From Limnanthes douglasii subsp. nivea (Eukaryota; Streptophyta; Magnoliopsida; Brassicales; Limnanthaceae), in contig JAUPFV010000003.1 of NCBI GenBank assembly GCA_036936605.1, positions 80,956,273 to 81,020,272 of the forward strand: a DNA stretch of 64,000 nt, in the 5' to 3' direction. Positions within the stretch are counted from its first letter, which is position 1, and the number at the start of each line of letters is the position of its first letter. Position numbers and translations under genes: made by a program. Positions 1 to 12,400 of the stretch are shown one piece after another. The notes under the pieces were generated by a model. The model was not told the origin of the DNA. It made no database searches and saw nothing but the letters and a program-made list of their open reading frames with translations.

Positions 1-1510
1 ATAACATCTTGTTTGTTTAATTAGATTCAATGATACAAAATTGATCTTCATGAAAAGAAAATTTGGTCTTCTATTCTCCAATGAAGATTATCGTGGAATC
101 GAAAAACGCATAATAAAAATAAAAGCTTCACTAATTCACCTCCCTTGCAATAGAGAAGAAAGGTTGAAGCTGGAAATCATTAAAAATGGATGTAAATCTA
201 CTTTAACAAAAAACCTTGACTCTTAAAAACAAGAAGAAAACATGATATTCATTTCGCTGTATTATTTTGGAAGGTATCTATATTAAACATAAAACAAACG
301 CGTGTAAGCTAAACCGGTGCACTCAAATGTAAAGGTTTACTTTTAGTAAAAGGTTATGGGTAAGTGATTTCGACTTTTATTCAAAATAATTGTACATTAA
401 TAAGATTATTCATCATATTTTATTAAAAAAATTAAACACTTTTTGTTTAATACTTTTTATAAATTTAATGAATTGATATTCTAAATTCGCTCAACTTTTA
501 TTGTCTAAAATAATTATATACTAATACAATTTTTTTTTCTAGTTGGTTAAATTGGATAGAAACAGTTTAAATTTTATTATTTTAAAATAACTATAGATCA
601 ATCTAAACCGATTTATAGGGCCGAATGAATGAAATCATTTAGTTTAAATTTAATCCAAATTTATCTCATCCTTTTTTAGGGTTTTCTTTTTATAAAGCTT
701 TCGAAGCTGAGTTTCTTTCGTAGATCGTCATTTCTCACCAAAAATAATCGGTGTTATCCTCCACTAAAAATCGAAATGAAAAACGAGTCTATAAGATTTA
801 TTCCAAATTGTAATGATAAGGAAGATGTTTATAATATTTCAATATATTGTGTCGGGCCTATCCACAATATTACAATTGTACCTAGTATTTTTAGGTTTAC
901 AAGAATTGTCATGTGATTTAAATAGCTCAGGACCAGGATTTATATATTTTAGGTTAGGAACAATAGTCCTTGCCCTAAATATTTTAGGGTACTATATTTT
1001 TATGCTGAAAAGATATGCAATGTGTGAATCAAATTACTCCGGAGAACACTATTGGCTAGTATTTTGATCATCGGGTACTAAATTCTTTTACTCTTTCATA
1101 ACTGGGACTAGAAATTAATTATATTCGTTTTATTATTTTCTTAATATAAGCTCTTGAGTTTTGGCCATGTTCATTTTATTGAGCCTTATTCCAAAATCTA
1201 CATTTCAACAAGTTGGACGAAAACTATCGTTTTCGTCTTTCCTAATTTGTGTTAATCTCATGAACCATGACAAATCTACCACAGTACAAGGCAACATTCA
1301 ACTTCGGACCTAACACTAATCAGTGTCAACCATAAGATCCAACTATCGCCATTCGTGATGTATCAAAGATCAACTTCACCATCACTAACAAAAGCCATTT
1401 GTGATAAACACTTATTAGGGTTGTAATCTCGATCTGTACATGTGTTCCATCCGCCTCCATATTTTATCTCTTATTTGTTCACATCCATTTGTATTCATAA
1501 AGCGCACTTG
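1..1510. other. AT-rich intergenic DNA, no supported gene
   Basis: I see no recognisable gene here. A short frame at 813-1067 (+) could encode about 84 residues with two hydrophobic stretches, preceded by leader-like sequence near 675-740, but it matches no family I know and has no convincing splice partners. Confidence 0.5.
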
Positions 1511-3480
1511 CGGTTATGAAACAATATGCAATATTGTTATACGGTTCAAACAATAAAAAAAATATAGAACATAAAAGAACACAAGATTTTAATGTGCTTT
1601 GACGAATGTTCATGTCCACTATTCTGTTAGTCTTTCTTACCGCCGACTTATTGAATTTAACTATAGATTGTTTACCAAATACAGTGTTCACAAAATCCTA
1701 ATAATTTTACTTTATATCCTTTCAACAAGTCTATTTTTCCTAAAATGAGTATTCATCTTTCACTTATGTAATCGAGATGTCAATACCACGGTTGATTATG
1801 ATTTTGTCAACTTTGGTTGCTACTCTCTGATGCTACTACAATATTATCCACAACAATACTTCCCTGGAGAATGTAAATCTCGTTTTACAAATTGCCTTTC
1901 ATACACAACACTGAGCCTTTTTTAATATTGATTACACCATCGTCTTCGTGATACTTGTGACCCTGAGAGTCTAGTGTCCAAGAGATATCAGGTTTCTCTT
2001 CAACCAATGAACATGCAAACACATCAAGATGTTAACAATACCATTAAATAGTATGATCTTGACGTTACTGATCCCGCCAACATGCAACATATGATTATTC
2101 CCTAAATAAACCACTTCATGCATTGACTTGTAAGTATCAAACAACTACCTGAACTAACACATATGGTACACAACATCAGTATCGAGTACGTAAGAGTTTA
2201 ACCCATAATCTAAAATCACATACAATACATTTCTTTTACCACCGTTTTTACTAACATTAGAATCGTTCACACCTTTTGCTAGGTTCGCCAAATTTTCTTT
2301 TTATTTTTATTCTTACATTTCAGCTTCAGAGATTCTCTTTTGTAATGAACCTGCTCACTGTATTCATAAAATTTTGATTTATTGACTCTTGATTTGGACC
2401 CCTAATTCTTCCTTTGAAAAAATTTCCATTTTGTTAGATCTTTCTATTGTCATAAAACCTTTCATTCTTCCCGATTGCATGGATTAAATTGTATCAACTC
2501 TTTTGATTTCAACACCCTTTGACATCCACCATAGATAACGTCTTCTTACCATACATGATGGTATCCATAAAATTTCAACAAAAAAATGGTAACGATCTTA
2601 AAACACATAAGGTTTGATTATCATCATCGATGATGATATCAATACTCTCTATATCTATAATAATCAATTTAAAGTTATCGAGATATTCACTCATGGATAT
2701 ACTTTCTTTTACTCTAAAATCAAAAAAATGTTTCTTCAAGTATAACCGCTTCACAACTGCTTAATCTAAGTAAAATTCTCCCACCTTCTTCCTTGTGCAG
2801 GAAACCTTATTCTCACCACTAATCTCGCGAAGAACATTGTCAATTGCACTAATCGGATTCCAACATAGAGCCTTTTCTTGAAGATCTTATTTCTCATCTT
2901 CATTCATCTATGTTGGTAATTTATCATCCACAACCCTTGTAGTACAAACAAATATTTTGACTTAATCTTCCATAACACAAAATTGGATCCTCCATCAAAT
3001 CTTTCGATTTTGTAATTTGTTGATGTAGAGGCCGTTATAAACCCTAATTACAAAATCTAAGTTCTAATACCAATCTGCTATGAAACAATATGCAATATTT
3101 CACGAATTACTCAAACATAAAATGAAATAAAGAACATAAAATAAAATAAAACATAAGATTTTAATTTGGTTCGACAAATGTCTACGTCTACGGGCGCTGC
3201 TAGAGAAAAATGTTTCACTATGATAAAAAAAATGATTACAAATTTTATTGTCTCTTTTGTGTTATCTTAGTAGTCTATTTATAATGAATCAATAGAAATA
3301 TCCCAAATAATGGTCCTATTGGGCTCATATTTATTGCACTATTTGTTGATTTAAGAACGTAGCAACAAACACAATGTATACTATGGACACTAGAATCACA
3401 AGGCATACTATGAATACTATTCGAATCATTCTCAATACTTTCATTTAAAACTCTCGGTATACGAGTGACCTGATGCTTTT
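1511..3480 (-). mobile_element. Internally deleted Ty1/Copia retrotransposon
   Basis: On the minus strand a tRNA-Met type primer site (TGGTATTAGAAC, about 3060-3072) directly follows LTR sequence (from about 3075 rightwards). It is followed by a gag start (KIERFDGGSNF, about 3020), a protease-like stretch around 2130-2260 (YVLDTDVVYHMC, the Asp of the active site present) and a GAG-pre-integrase stretch down to about 1620 (FCEHCI, VFGKQ, RIVDM). Sequence at about 1513-1620 repeats the end of the LTR seen at about 3076-3190. Integrase, reverse transcriptase and RNase H are missing, so the element jumps from pre-integrase straight into its 3' LTR. Several stops and frameshifts break the frame. 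The outer limit of the right LTR is approximate. Non-functional. Confidence 0.7.
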
Positions 3481-3900
3481 CAAATATCTAAACCTGAACC
3501 CGATTCTAGATTAATATATATTAGGCCTCATCAACCAATAATTCGACCGAAGGAGCATAGAAGTGGGAAGTTCTGCAAAATTTATAAGGACACTGGACAT
3601 AGTACCAGTGACTACACAACACTGAAATAGGCAATCCAAGGTTGATAGTCATTCGGGAAATTTTACGATACGTAAGAAACAATGATGTGACACTTTGGAG
3701 CTTAAAAATCCAAACAAAAACTATCAAGGAAGATGGTTTTAGGCTTCGTCAATCCAATCCTAACCTGAAGTCTAGCTTTATCGTTGTGAAAAGATATGTT
3801 ATCATCTAGCATTCAGAGGATAGCTTAAGTCGCCACAAAGATGGCTCAAGTCATCACGGAGATGCCTACAAGGTTTTGAACCCCAGTGTCTGGTGATCCA
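3480..3900 (+). pseudogene. Ty3/Gypsy gag zinc-knuckle region, fragment
   Basis: One frame near 3545-3640 reads KFCKIYKDTGHSTSDYTTLK, the pattern of the plant Gypsy (Tat group) gag sequence that precedes the protease. The 48.6-59.0 kb element in this window carries the same block (YPHDHGHSTDECWQLREE). A stop follows immediately, and the downstream text keeps only loose resemblance. No LTR or pol is attached. The decayed coiled-coil frame at 5.4-6.0 kb on the other strand could be the antisense ORF of the same dead element, but that is inference. Confidence 0.5.
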
Positions 3901-4426
3901 GACTGTCTCGGGAGGTAAGAAACTCGTTGTAGGATGATGACAATATGTGTCCTGGAGTATTTTTCTAGAGATGGAGAATATCGTTTCTACTTCTCCTTGA
4001 TTAACAAGTATTTGACCCTATATTTTCTGCATTTGTGAACTTTATTTCATTTTCATAATTATAATTACAAATGACCTTAAAATCCTTGAACAATCAAGAT
4101 GGATAAAATATTGTCTAAAATAATATTTCTATGCAATTGGTGTTCGTTATGTAAATTTTGAATGTAGTTAATGTTAAAGTTCTATTGTTTCCTCTAATAA
4201 ATTTTAAACATCTTAAATAAATTATTCATTATTTTCTCTAATAAATTCTAAAAAGCCTAAAAATGAGTAAATAATTTCAAGTTTTGACTTTTGAAGCGCT
4301 AAAGAGTTAAGAAATTAACTTTGTTTATCGTTGAAAAATACTTTTAGAACAAATTATGGCTGAGTTTTTAATGGTAAAATATTATCTAATAAGTTCAATA
4401 TCTTTGTGTTTAACACTATAACCTGA

Positions 4427-4566
4427 ACCACTCGTCAAACGTTCCCATTTATTTTGGTCGAAAAGAGGATCCGTCGTTGAATTAAACACTAAATTAACCA
4501 CTCGTCAAACGTTCCCATTTATTTTGGTCGAAAAGAGGATCCGTCGTTGAATTAAACACTAAATTA
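4427..4566. repeat. Perfect 70-bp tandem duplication
   Basis: Bases 4427-4496 and 4497-4566 are identical. The unit contains CTCGTCAAACG and AGAGGATCCGTCG. The surrounding sequence is old and degenerate, so the duplication is recent or an assembly artefact. Confidence 0.9.
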
Positions 4567-5374
4567 ATAAAATCTATCGGTATTGCTTGAACATACCGAT
4601 TGAATTCGTTGACATTGCAAAAGAGTCTGATGACCAAACAAAAAAATGTATGAAATAATATAAAACAAAAAAGTATAAATAAGATCAAAATTAGAAGAAT
4701 TAGGACCGACCCGCATTCAGAGACTCCTTAAAAAAAGTCTTGAGAGGATCAAACAAAAAGAGTCTGAAGCAGTTCACAAAAGAAGTTCCAAGAAGAACCA
4801 AATACAATATAAACTAAAGAAATCTTTTTTAAGGTAAAAGGTCCAAAAAAAATTCAATATAGATCGGATGCAATGTCAATCGACCTTAGACTCCGGTAGA
4901 CTGACGATGACAAATATATTGATTGGGCTTGCAAATAGATTTGAATGGTTTAAGTAATAAAAATGATTATAAAATGCGCCGGAATCCTGAGGAATTTTAG
5001 TGTAAAAATATATATTGGCGAACAAAGTGCTTTGCTTTGAGAAGAAATACGACACAGCATATACACTTGACACGCTATAGAACTAAAAAAAAGTGAAACA
5101 AGAAAGGTGGTCAGACCATGATCATTATTGGTCAACTTTATCGGTTTGATCGTTGGAAGTCTTTTTTTCAGCTTTTACTTTAGAATGGCATATGGGTTTG
5201 GATTTTTATTTCTATCTTTGCGTCAAGCTCCCCTCCACATCATCCATTTCTACGTTACTATTTACCGCGGATGCTCCGGGAGGCCATTCCTCAATGGGAA
5301 CAAGCTATCATAAGGAACCAAGTTGTAGTTTGGGCAACTTCTACTAAAACCCATGAACCATTTTTGTGGTTTTC

Positions 5375-5980
5375 TTATGGGCTTGACTTGCCTATGCATT
5401 GAGCAACAGGGTCTCTGCGTAAAAAAAGTTCATTCTTTTCATTTGCGGCTTGGTATAAACTAGCCTGATTCTTCGTTGAGTTGGTCATTTCCTCGTTCTC
5501 CAAGCGACCCATTTCGGCCTCCAATGATAGTACATGTTCGGTTTGGGGCTTCAACACATTAACCACCTTCGACACTTTTTTTATATTTCTTTCGGTTGGT
5601 TGAAGCAACTGATGTGCTCGGATCCGCAACATAACAAGAAGAAACCTTACCAAGATCTCAAGCCTCTCGTACGTTCCGATTTCTTTTTGACATTCGCACT
5701 GAAAAAGGATATGGCATGGATAAGAGGCACAAACTTTTAAACCAGTCTTATTCTTAAGAAAACCATTTCCCATGTAGACATATCGAAAGGTATATTCTCC
5801 TTGGGTGGAGAGCCGAGAGCCTTCTGTTTGGGAAAATCATCCTTCACTAAGAAAACATTTGGAGAGGTGGGCTTCTTCATCTTGTTCTTTAAAGCATCTA
5901 TTGGCTCAGTTTTCACATGCTTGATCTTAGTGCAAATCTTATTGAGCAGGAAAACATTGGCTTACAGGGAGCGTCATAAC
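5375..5980 (-). pseudogene. Decayed coiled-coil reading frame, possible retroelement antisense ORF
   Basis: A 132-residue open stretch (5375-5773) ends in a charged helical segment (EAEMGRLENEE, QAANEKNELF) typical of a coiled coil. Upstream on the same strand a different frame reads KTEPIDALKNKMKKP and KDDFPKQKALGSPP to about 5,980, so at least one frameshift separates the parts. The design (basic, proline-rich part, then coiled coil) resembles the antisense ORF of the Tat element at 49.8-52.3 kb, and a Gypsy gag scrap lies 1.5 kb away on the opposite strand. I do not recognise a named domain. Confidence 0.3.
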
Positions 5981-8450
5981 CTTCGATACATCATCATTTA
6001 GAGAAAGTATAGTAGATAAAAGGTCATGATTATGGTCCGCCATATTTCACAACCAGATCCACAAAAAGTTATAAGTAGTAAGACACTAGTAGAATTTGAC
6101 TTCCCAATTCGTTATGGCCCAAGATCAAAGCTGGAGAAATATGGCACTAGAATTAGCAGATTAAGAATAGAAGATTTATGAATATCCTGTAAGAGTAAAG
6201 TATCACAGATCACTAGAAAGAAAACAAATAATGATTGTTTAAGTATATCATAAATAAAATCAAAGGTAGGAGTCTGAATTCATATCCTTACTCTTTCTTT
6301 TCCACAAATTGCTCACGCGGGTCATATTTTTCATGGAGATTGGTTCATCCTTCTGCTAAGCATCCCTTACGAAGAAGAATTGGCACTTCCATATCCCTTC
6401 CGACTCCACTAAGTTACCAACGACCTTATACTGGATCGATAAAAAAAAAAGTAGATTGGGAAGGTCGAGTTGTGAGCTATAATGTTCATGGACTAAAGCT
6501 CATCCATCTCAAGCTTAATTCGTGACCGCCTCAAAGTAATAAAGACAAATAAAAAAGTATGTCATATGTTGAGACTAGCTTTGTTGGGGCACATGTTAAG
6601 CAACTCAAATAATTTGATGAGGAATGAGTAAAGTAGAAACCAGACTCCCCCATCCAACCACTCATGGAATACTACTAGCCTTCTTTCAGATTAAGAAGTG
6701 TCTTATCGGCCTTAGAAAATTGTATGTTGATGTTCGAATGTGAGCACTGATCATCGTTCGTATGATCATTCGTATAATATTTATCTCTAACAATATCTTG
6801 ATTCGTATAATATTTGTCTCTAACAAAATCATTTGTATCATCATTCGTATAATATTTAGCTCGAATGAGAACGTCGACTTTGATATATTTTCATTTTTGT
6901 AATAGCTCATTGTTAAACAATTTTTTTATTGTAATTATGTTGATCCTTCACTAAATTTAATCAAAGGAATCTAAGAGTCACCTGATAAATTTAACTGAGC
7001 TGAAGTAAATTGTTTGCAAGCTAGAATCATAAAGTTAAACCACGGAAATTAAATATAAGTATTTCAGAATAAAATCTTGTATGATTTTTTAAATTATTGA
7101 TGAGTTGAATTTTAAAGAAATTAGTAAGAGTACAGAAATTGTCTAAGCCGATAGGAATGATATTTTGGGCTACTGATGTTTCATCATGATCAATGGATAA
7201 GTAGTATGCTTAGATTGTAATATTCTTTGTATTTTTTTATTTTTAATAGTTTATATAGTAGCATAGTAATAAAGTTTAACTTAATTTTTGTCATTTATTG
7301 TCTTTCAACTCTACAAAAGATGATGCTTCAGATTCTCAATCGCCACCAATAAAGAAAAATATTTCTTTTCAACCATGGTCTAACGACGACAGAGGGATAA
7401 TGGCTTTATCATTGGACGCGGTAAAATAATAAAAATGAGAGAAAAGTTGAAAGTTTTTTCTAAAAAGACACACGTTACAATAAAACTAGTAAGTGCCCTC
7501 AATCTATTTGGAGTAAGTTAGCTTGGATATATTGTACATAGTTCAAATGTTTTAGAATGAAGATAAAGCCTAATACATGTTCTATAGAAAAAACAGACTT
7601 CACCACCAATTATATGATGCGAGATTTCTTTTTCGATGGGATACAGATTTTGATTTTATCAACAATACCTCATTTAAAATGAATTTGTTTTTATTTTTTA
7701 TGTTATCTTCACGATAGATGAATTTTTTATTTAAAAACTATCGCTTAAAAAAGTGAATATCAAATTCTTTGAGCATGTTATAAGAAGCATCATTTCCCCA
7801 TGTAGTAGGATCATCGAAAACATAAGATTTTTTGTTTTATCAACAATAAAAAAAAATTAAATTACTAGGAGGAAGTGTTGGAGATATTGTTTTTAATAGT
7901 TCTAAAGGAGATAATGATGAGAAAGTATTAATCAATGGGTTATTCTATGGTATATAGCTTTGTTTAGATTATCCTTGAAACCTAAAAGATCAAAGTCCCA
8001 ACTTAACTCTTTATTTATTCACATAATAAATAACAAAAATATATACATATAAAAGAATAGTTAATATATATGAAGTACCGTCGGAAAAATATAAATGATT
8101 AATAAAGTTACAAGTAATTAATAAGTAAGTTACCATAATGAAGATTGTTGAAATTCTCAGAGATAATAGTAATATGCATCCATAGTACAAGGATGTTTCG
8201 AAAGAGAAATTAGAGAGAGAAACTGCAAGGATTACAAATAACACACAAATTAAGTATTATCTTGAAATAACAATCATTACAAATAATAAAGCTAACAATT
8301 TTGATATTCTTATTACAAATATTAGAATAAGATTATAGATTGGAAAGGTAAGCATTTAATCTTTAGTGGTAGATTAGTATTAGCTCAAAATATGTATCGT
8401 TATTTACCTACTTACTAACTTTTTGTTGTGTTTTCTCTAATTTTCTTATT
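5981..8450. other. Intergenic DNA with minor repeats, no supported gene
   Basis: Mostly AT-rich. Around 6745-6870 a roughly 45-50-bp unit containing ATTCGTATAATATTT recurs three times. At 7320-7430 a short plus-strand frame reads DDASDSQSPPIKKN, then PWSNDDRGIMALSLDAVK before stopping. It looks coding in composition, but I could not assign it. Confidence 0.4.
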
Positions 8451-8454
8451 AACA

Positions 8455-10975
8455 GAATGAGAAAAATATTCAATAAGTTCTTGTGAGGTTCTACAGAGGA
8501 CATTAATACTATAATCTGGACTAGATAGACTAACCTGTGTAGGCCTTACGATGACGATGATCTTAATATCAGGAAAACACATTCGAAATGCGATCTAGGA
8601 AAACATCTTGAGTACATAGTTCGTGAGCATAAAATGGAAGCTGATCTCGTACAATTAAATGCGTTGAACATTATGGTACTACCTCGAACGATAAAAAAGT
8701 ACAGATTTTGACAGGGTGATTGGCAACTTTGAATAGATTTATATCTCGGTCATCAGACAAATTTGTTGTTTTTTCAAAGTGTTGAGACAATAATTTGTTT
8801 AATTGGACCCAAGAATGTTATGAAGTGTTTCATTAAATTAAATAATATTTATCTTCGCCATAAATTTTTGACAAAGCCAAATATGGGGGACAATGATATG
8901 TTTATTTAGTAACATCGGATTATGTTGGTATTGTAAGTTTGATTCAAGAAGAATATAATTGCTTAAGACTAGTGTATTATGTCAGTAAAAGTCTTTTGGA
9001 TACTGAGATACAGTATTTGAAATTAGAAAATTTAGCCCTTGTATTGGTAACTGTTGCTCGGAAAATGAGGCCTTATTTTCAGGTTCATTGTATCATTGTA
9101 CGAACATCTTTTCTATTTTAAAAGTATACTACAAAGTTCTGATGTATCATGCATAATGACCAAATGGTCAGTTGAATTGGGAGAGTTTGACATTGAGTTT
9201 GAACCTCAAACTGCAGTCAAAGTGCAAGCTTTACCATATTTCCTAGTTGAATTTCATTTTAAACGGTCATATATTAAGGTAGATAAAGAAAATTTCAAGA
9301 TAGAATGGACAGTCCAACTGATGGGGATTCAAGTGCATCAAGATGTAAGGCAGTGGTGTAATTAATCTTTCCAGATGGTATTGTAATATATCAAGCTATC
9401 CGTTTCCGATTTAAAGCATCAAATAATGAGATAGAGTATGAAGCTGCTTTGGCAGGTTTAAGACTTGCTCAGATCTGTAAGGCTAAAAATATTAGGGTGA
9501 TAAGCGACTCACTACTTATAAATCACGCTTATGACCAGTATGAAGCTAGAAAATGTCATTTTGTGAATTATTTAAAGGCATTAAAGACGTTAACATTAGT
9601 ATTCAAATACGTACATGTTCATGAGGTAGGAAATTTCGTGGTTGATTCTCTCGCTTCATATTCCGATGAGCATTCTCGGATTATCACACAAGAGAATCAT
9701 TCTATAACAAAGGTATCTGAGTTAGTGGAAGGGTCAGTCGAGGTTTTTCAAATTTCTACAAGTACATAAAAAGATTACAGGAATAAAATCAAAGAATTTC
9801 TAGTAAATGATGTTTTGCCCATTGATGAAATAATGGAAACGAGAATACAGTTTAAGACATGTGACTACTTAGTCCACAAAGATATCTTATATAAAAAATC
9901 TTTTAGTAGGCCTTTGTTTCGATACCTTAGAGAAAATGAATCACAAATGATATTGTTAGAATTGCATGATGGGGAAAGGTTTGAACATTATAGGTACAAA
10001 AAATCAGATACAAAGAGTTATTCTAGCAATGTATTATTGGCCTAAAATCGTTTCGAACGCCAATGAATTGGTTAAAAGATGGGATACTTTTCAAATACTT
10101 CCTAATACAATTCATACACCCGGAGTACCTCTAGAGTAATATACGAGACATTACATTTTGACCGATGGGATATTAGTTTGGTCGGGCCTTTACCGATGGC
10201 ATCTAGGGGAGGACAAACGATAATTATTACAGTAGACTATTTCTCTAAATGGGCGGAAGCTGAATCATTGGCGAGAACAAAAGCTAAATATGTGATCATG
10301 TTTATTGTTTCTAATATTTGTTATTGTTTTGGTGTTCCAAGGAGAATGACAATGAATAATGAGCCACTGTTTGACAATAAAGATATGAAGGCTTTTTGTT
10401 TGGCTAAAGGAAAACAACAATGCTTCTCGACACCTTTCTATCCACAAGGAAATGGTCAAGTTAAGGTCATTAATCGAACAATTCTTTATGGTGTAAGAAA
10501 GAATTTGGAAGGTAAGGTTAGAAAATGGCCAGATTATTTACAATAGGTTTTATGGGCATGCAAAACTACCCCTCGAACAATAACTAAAGAATCTCTATTC
10601 GCGTTACTTTAGGGAATGGATGTTTTTGTGTCATCCGAAGCGATTTTCTCTCCATATCGAATTATTTAATATTGCAAAAAAGGCCAACGATAAGGGGAAA
10701 CGTACAAAGTTAGACTTTGTTGAAGAATAAAGAAACAGAGCATAATCGAACTCTATGTACTACCAAACTTTGATGAGAAGTCGATACGCTTCCAAAGCTA
10801 GACGACAGGAATTCAATATAGGTAACAAAGTTCTGAGGAAAATATTTCTTCATACAAAAGAAATATGGCTCGGTAAGTTGGGACCTAATTGGGAGGTCCC
10901 ATACATAGTAACTGACAAGGTGAAGCGGGGGACATATTGACTTGAAAATAAAGAAGGAAGAGATCTTCATCACCC
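8455..10975 (+). pseudogene. Ty3/Gypsy (Tat-type) pol remnant: RT, RNase H, integrase
   Basis: The order of domains is that of Gypsy pol. At about 8620-8800 lies the end of reverse transcriptase (LVQLNALN, then LNRFISRSSDKFVVFFKVL across a frameshift). The RT-linked RNase H is at 8939-9240 (YYVSKSLLDTEIQYLKLENLAL, TKWSVELGEFDIEFEP). A second, Tat-type RNase H lies at 9380-9700 (NNEIEYEAALAGLRLA, ISDSLL, VHEVGNFVVDSLA). The integrase H2C2 region is at 9815-10045, the integrase core at 10150-10546 (GPLPMASRGGQ, DYFSKWAEAE, TPFYPQGNGQ) and the C-terminal region at 10755-10975 (GKLGPNWEVPY). Many stops and frameshifts are present; the LTRs and the first part of RT are not found. The paired RNase H domains are known for the Tat/Ogre group. 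Confidence 0.85.
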
Positions 10976-10979
10976 GTGG

Positions 10980-11255
10980 AATATAGCATATTAAATTATA
11001 TTCCGGTCGGTTTCTCTAGCAATGAACCACACTCGTTCATCATCAAATTGATCTTATTCCTGTTTCAATTGAGCTTCCAACTCTTCAATCATCGTCGAAC
11101 GATCAGTAACAATCTTCTTGTAGTAAGTAAGTTCTCATTCCAACTTTTTTACATCGACCCTCTTTTGAATAACTTCTCTTTTGTAAAGATTTTTTTGGTT
11201 GGTTTCTCTCTCAAGAAGAGCAACATCATGAAGTAATCTGTTAAGTTCGTTGAAA
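10980..11255 (-). pseudogene. Antisense coiled-coil ORF remnant beside the Gypsy pol
   Basis: Read on the minus strand this stretch gives a heptad-like helical sequence (LNRLLHDVALLERETNQK, then YYKKIVTDRSTMIEELEAQLKQE) with two stops. It begins a few bases past the end of integrase at 10,975 and runs toward it. That position and orientation match the antisense coiled-coil ORF of the intact Tat element at 48.6-59.0 kb, so I read it as the same kind of accessory ORF. Confidence 0.45.
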
Positions 11256-11259
11256 ATGA

Positions 11260-11600
11260 TACAATTGAACTTCTTTTGTCAGATCAAAGGATCATATAGC
11301 AGACATCCTGACTAAAGCTGTAACATGACAAATCTTCACTTGAGCAAGCTGAGTGTTGGAAACACGACTATTCAACTTAAGGGGAGTGTTCAAGATTACC
11401 ATAATTAATGTTCTTAGATTTAATAATCACAAAAGATCAAGATATTATTTGAAAAAAGTAATTGAGAAGACAAATATATTAATTGGGAAGACTAAAATAT
11501 TAAGTTAATATTGATTATGAAAACTAAAAAATCAAAAAATTATTAAAATTATTATTAAAGAGGAAGACTAAAATAGTTAACATAGTTTTTTTAAAGCAAA
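11260..11600 (+). pseudogene. Copia 3' end: RNase H tail, polypurine tract and start of LTR
   Basis: Frames near 11,275-11,385 read VRSKDHIADILTKAV and LSKLSVGNTTIQLKGSV, the conserved end of Copia RNase H. A purine tract (AAGGGGAG) ends at 11,386, and a probable LTR starts with TGTTCAAG at 11,387. No upstream Copia pol is attached. The fragment abuts the Gypsy antisense remnant, so it was probably inserted or joined there. Confidence 0.6.
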
Positions 11601-12039
11601 CAAAAAATCATTGATAATATGCAATAAGGCATAAATATTACAATGTTTTACTTTATATATTCAGAATTGCATAAAAATACAAAATTTAAAGTCTATGTTG
11701 GCTGACTTATTACACCGAAGAACATAACAGTGTGATAGTACTTGATGCCCGACTTGGTCGGATGATGTCTTGGTATATCAGTTTCATGTATATATGTAGA
11801 TTCTCAAAGCTTACATGAGCCTTTCTCTTTGAATCTTTTCTTTATGTGTGAGTCGTGCATCAAAAAATAGGTTTTGTTTAGGGATAGCCTTGCCATAAAG
11901 GATTAGTGAAATGTAGTTGATAAATTGGTATAAAATAAGGTTCATAATAGTTAGTTTGAGATTCTCATATAACCAGTATTAATAATTTCAAGAAAAATAT
12001 AGCACTAAGAGGTGTTGGTGTTTCATTAGTGTAAAATTC

Positions 12040-12400
12040 ACAATTTTCTTTCATATTGAGAGCCCATTTGGTAATCCAATATGCAACATGATTCTGATCT
12101 CTAAATATATATCTTATAGTCATTTGGGTGGAGAATCAATTCTGAGTAATATCTAAGTTACAGTCTATAATCATATTATTGAAATCATCAATTCCTCTCA
12201 AGTTGAGAGTGAAGCAAGCCACTTGCTCAGATGCATTAGTAATTTCATTGAAATATACTACAATAAGCCAAGGTTGATTGGTAGCATACATGTCTCTTAA
12301 GTGATCCCAAAGTTCAATTCTTTCGGTTTTAACTATGTCTCTTAAGTGATCCTAAAGAGCAATGAAATCAATATTTTCAGTTTTAACTATTGATTTAATT
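12040..12400 (-). pseudogene. LINE ORF2 fragment: endonuclease fused to RNase H
   Basis: On the minus strand, LWDHLRDMYATNQPWLIVVYFNEI matches the end of the LINE AP-endonuclease domain, where the usual Gly-Asp of the GDFN motif has become Val-Tyr. About 60 codons later (toward lower coordinates) the frame reads FRDQNHVAYWITKWALN, which resembles the C-terminal RNase H of plant LINEs. The whole reverse transcriptase between them is absent, so a large internal deletion joined the two ends. Dead. Confidence 0.65.

Noticed and set aside
813..1067. 84-codon hydrophobic frame as a membrane-protein gene
   Set aside because: No family recognised, no splice partners and no supporting signals; length is within chance for AT-rich DNA.
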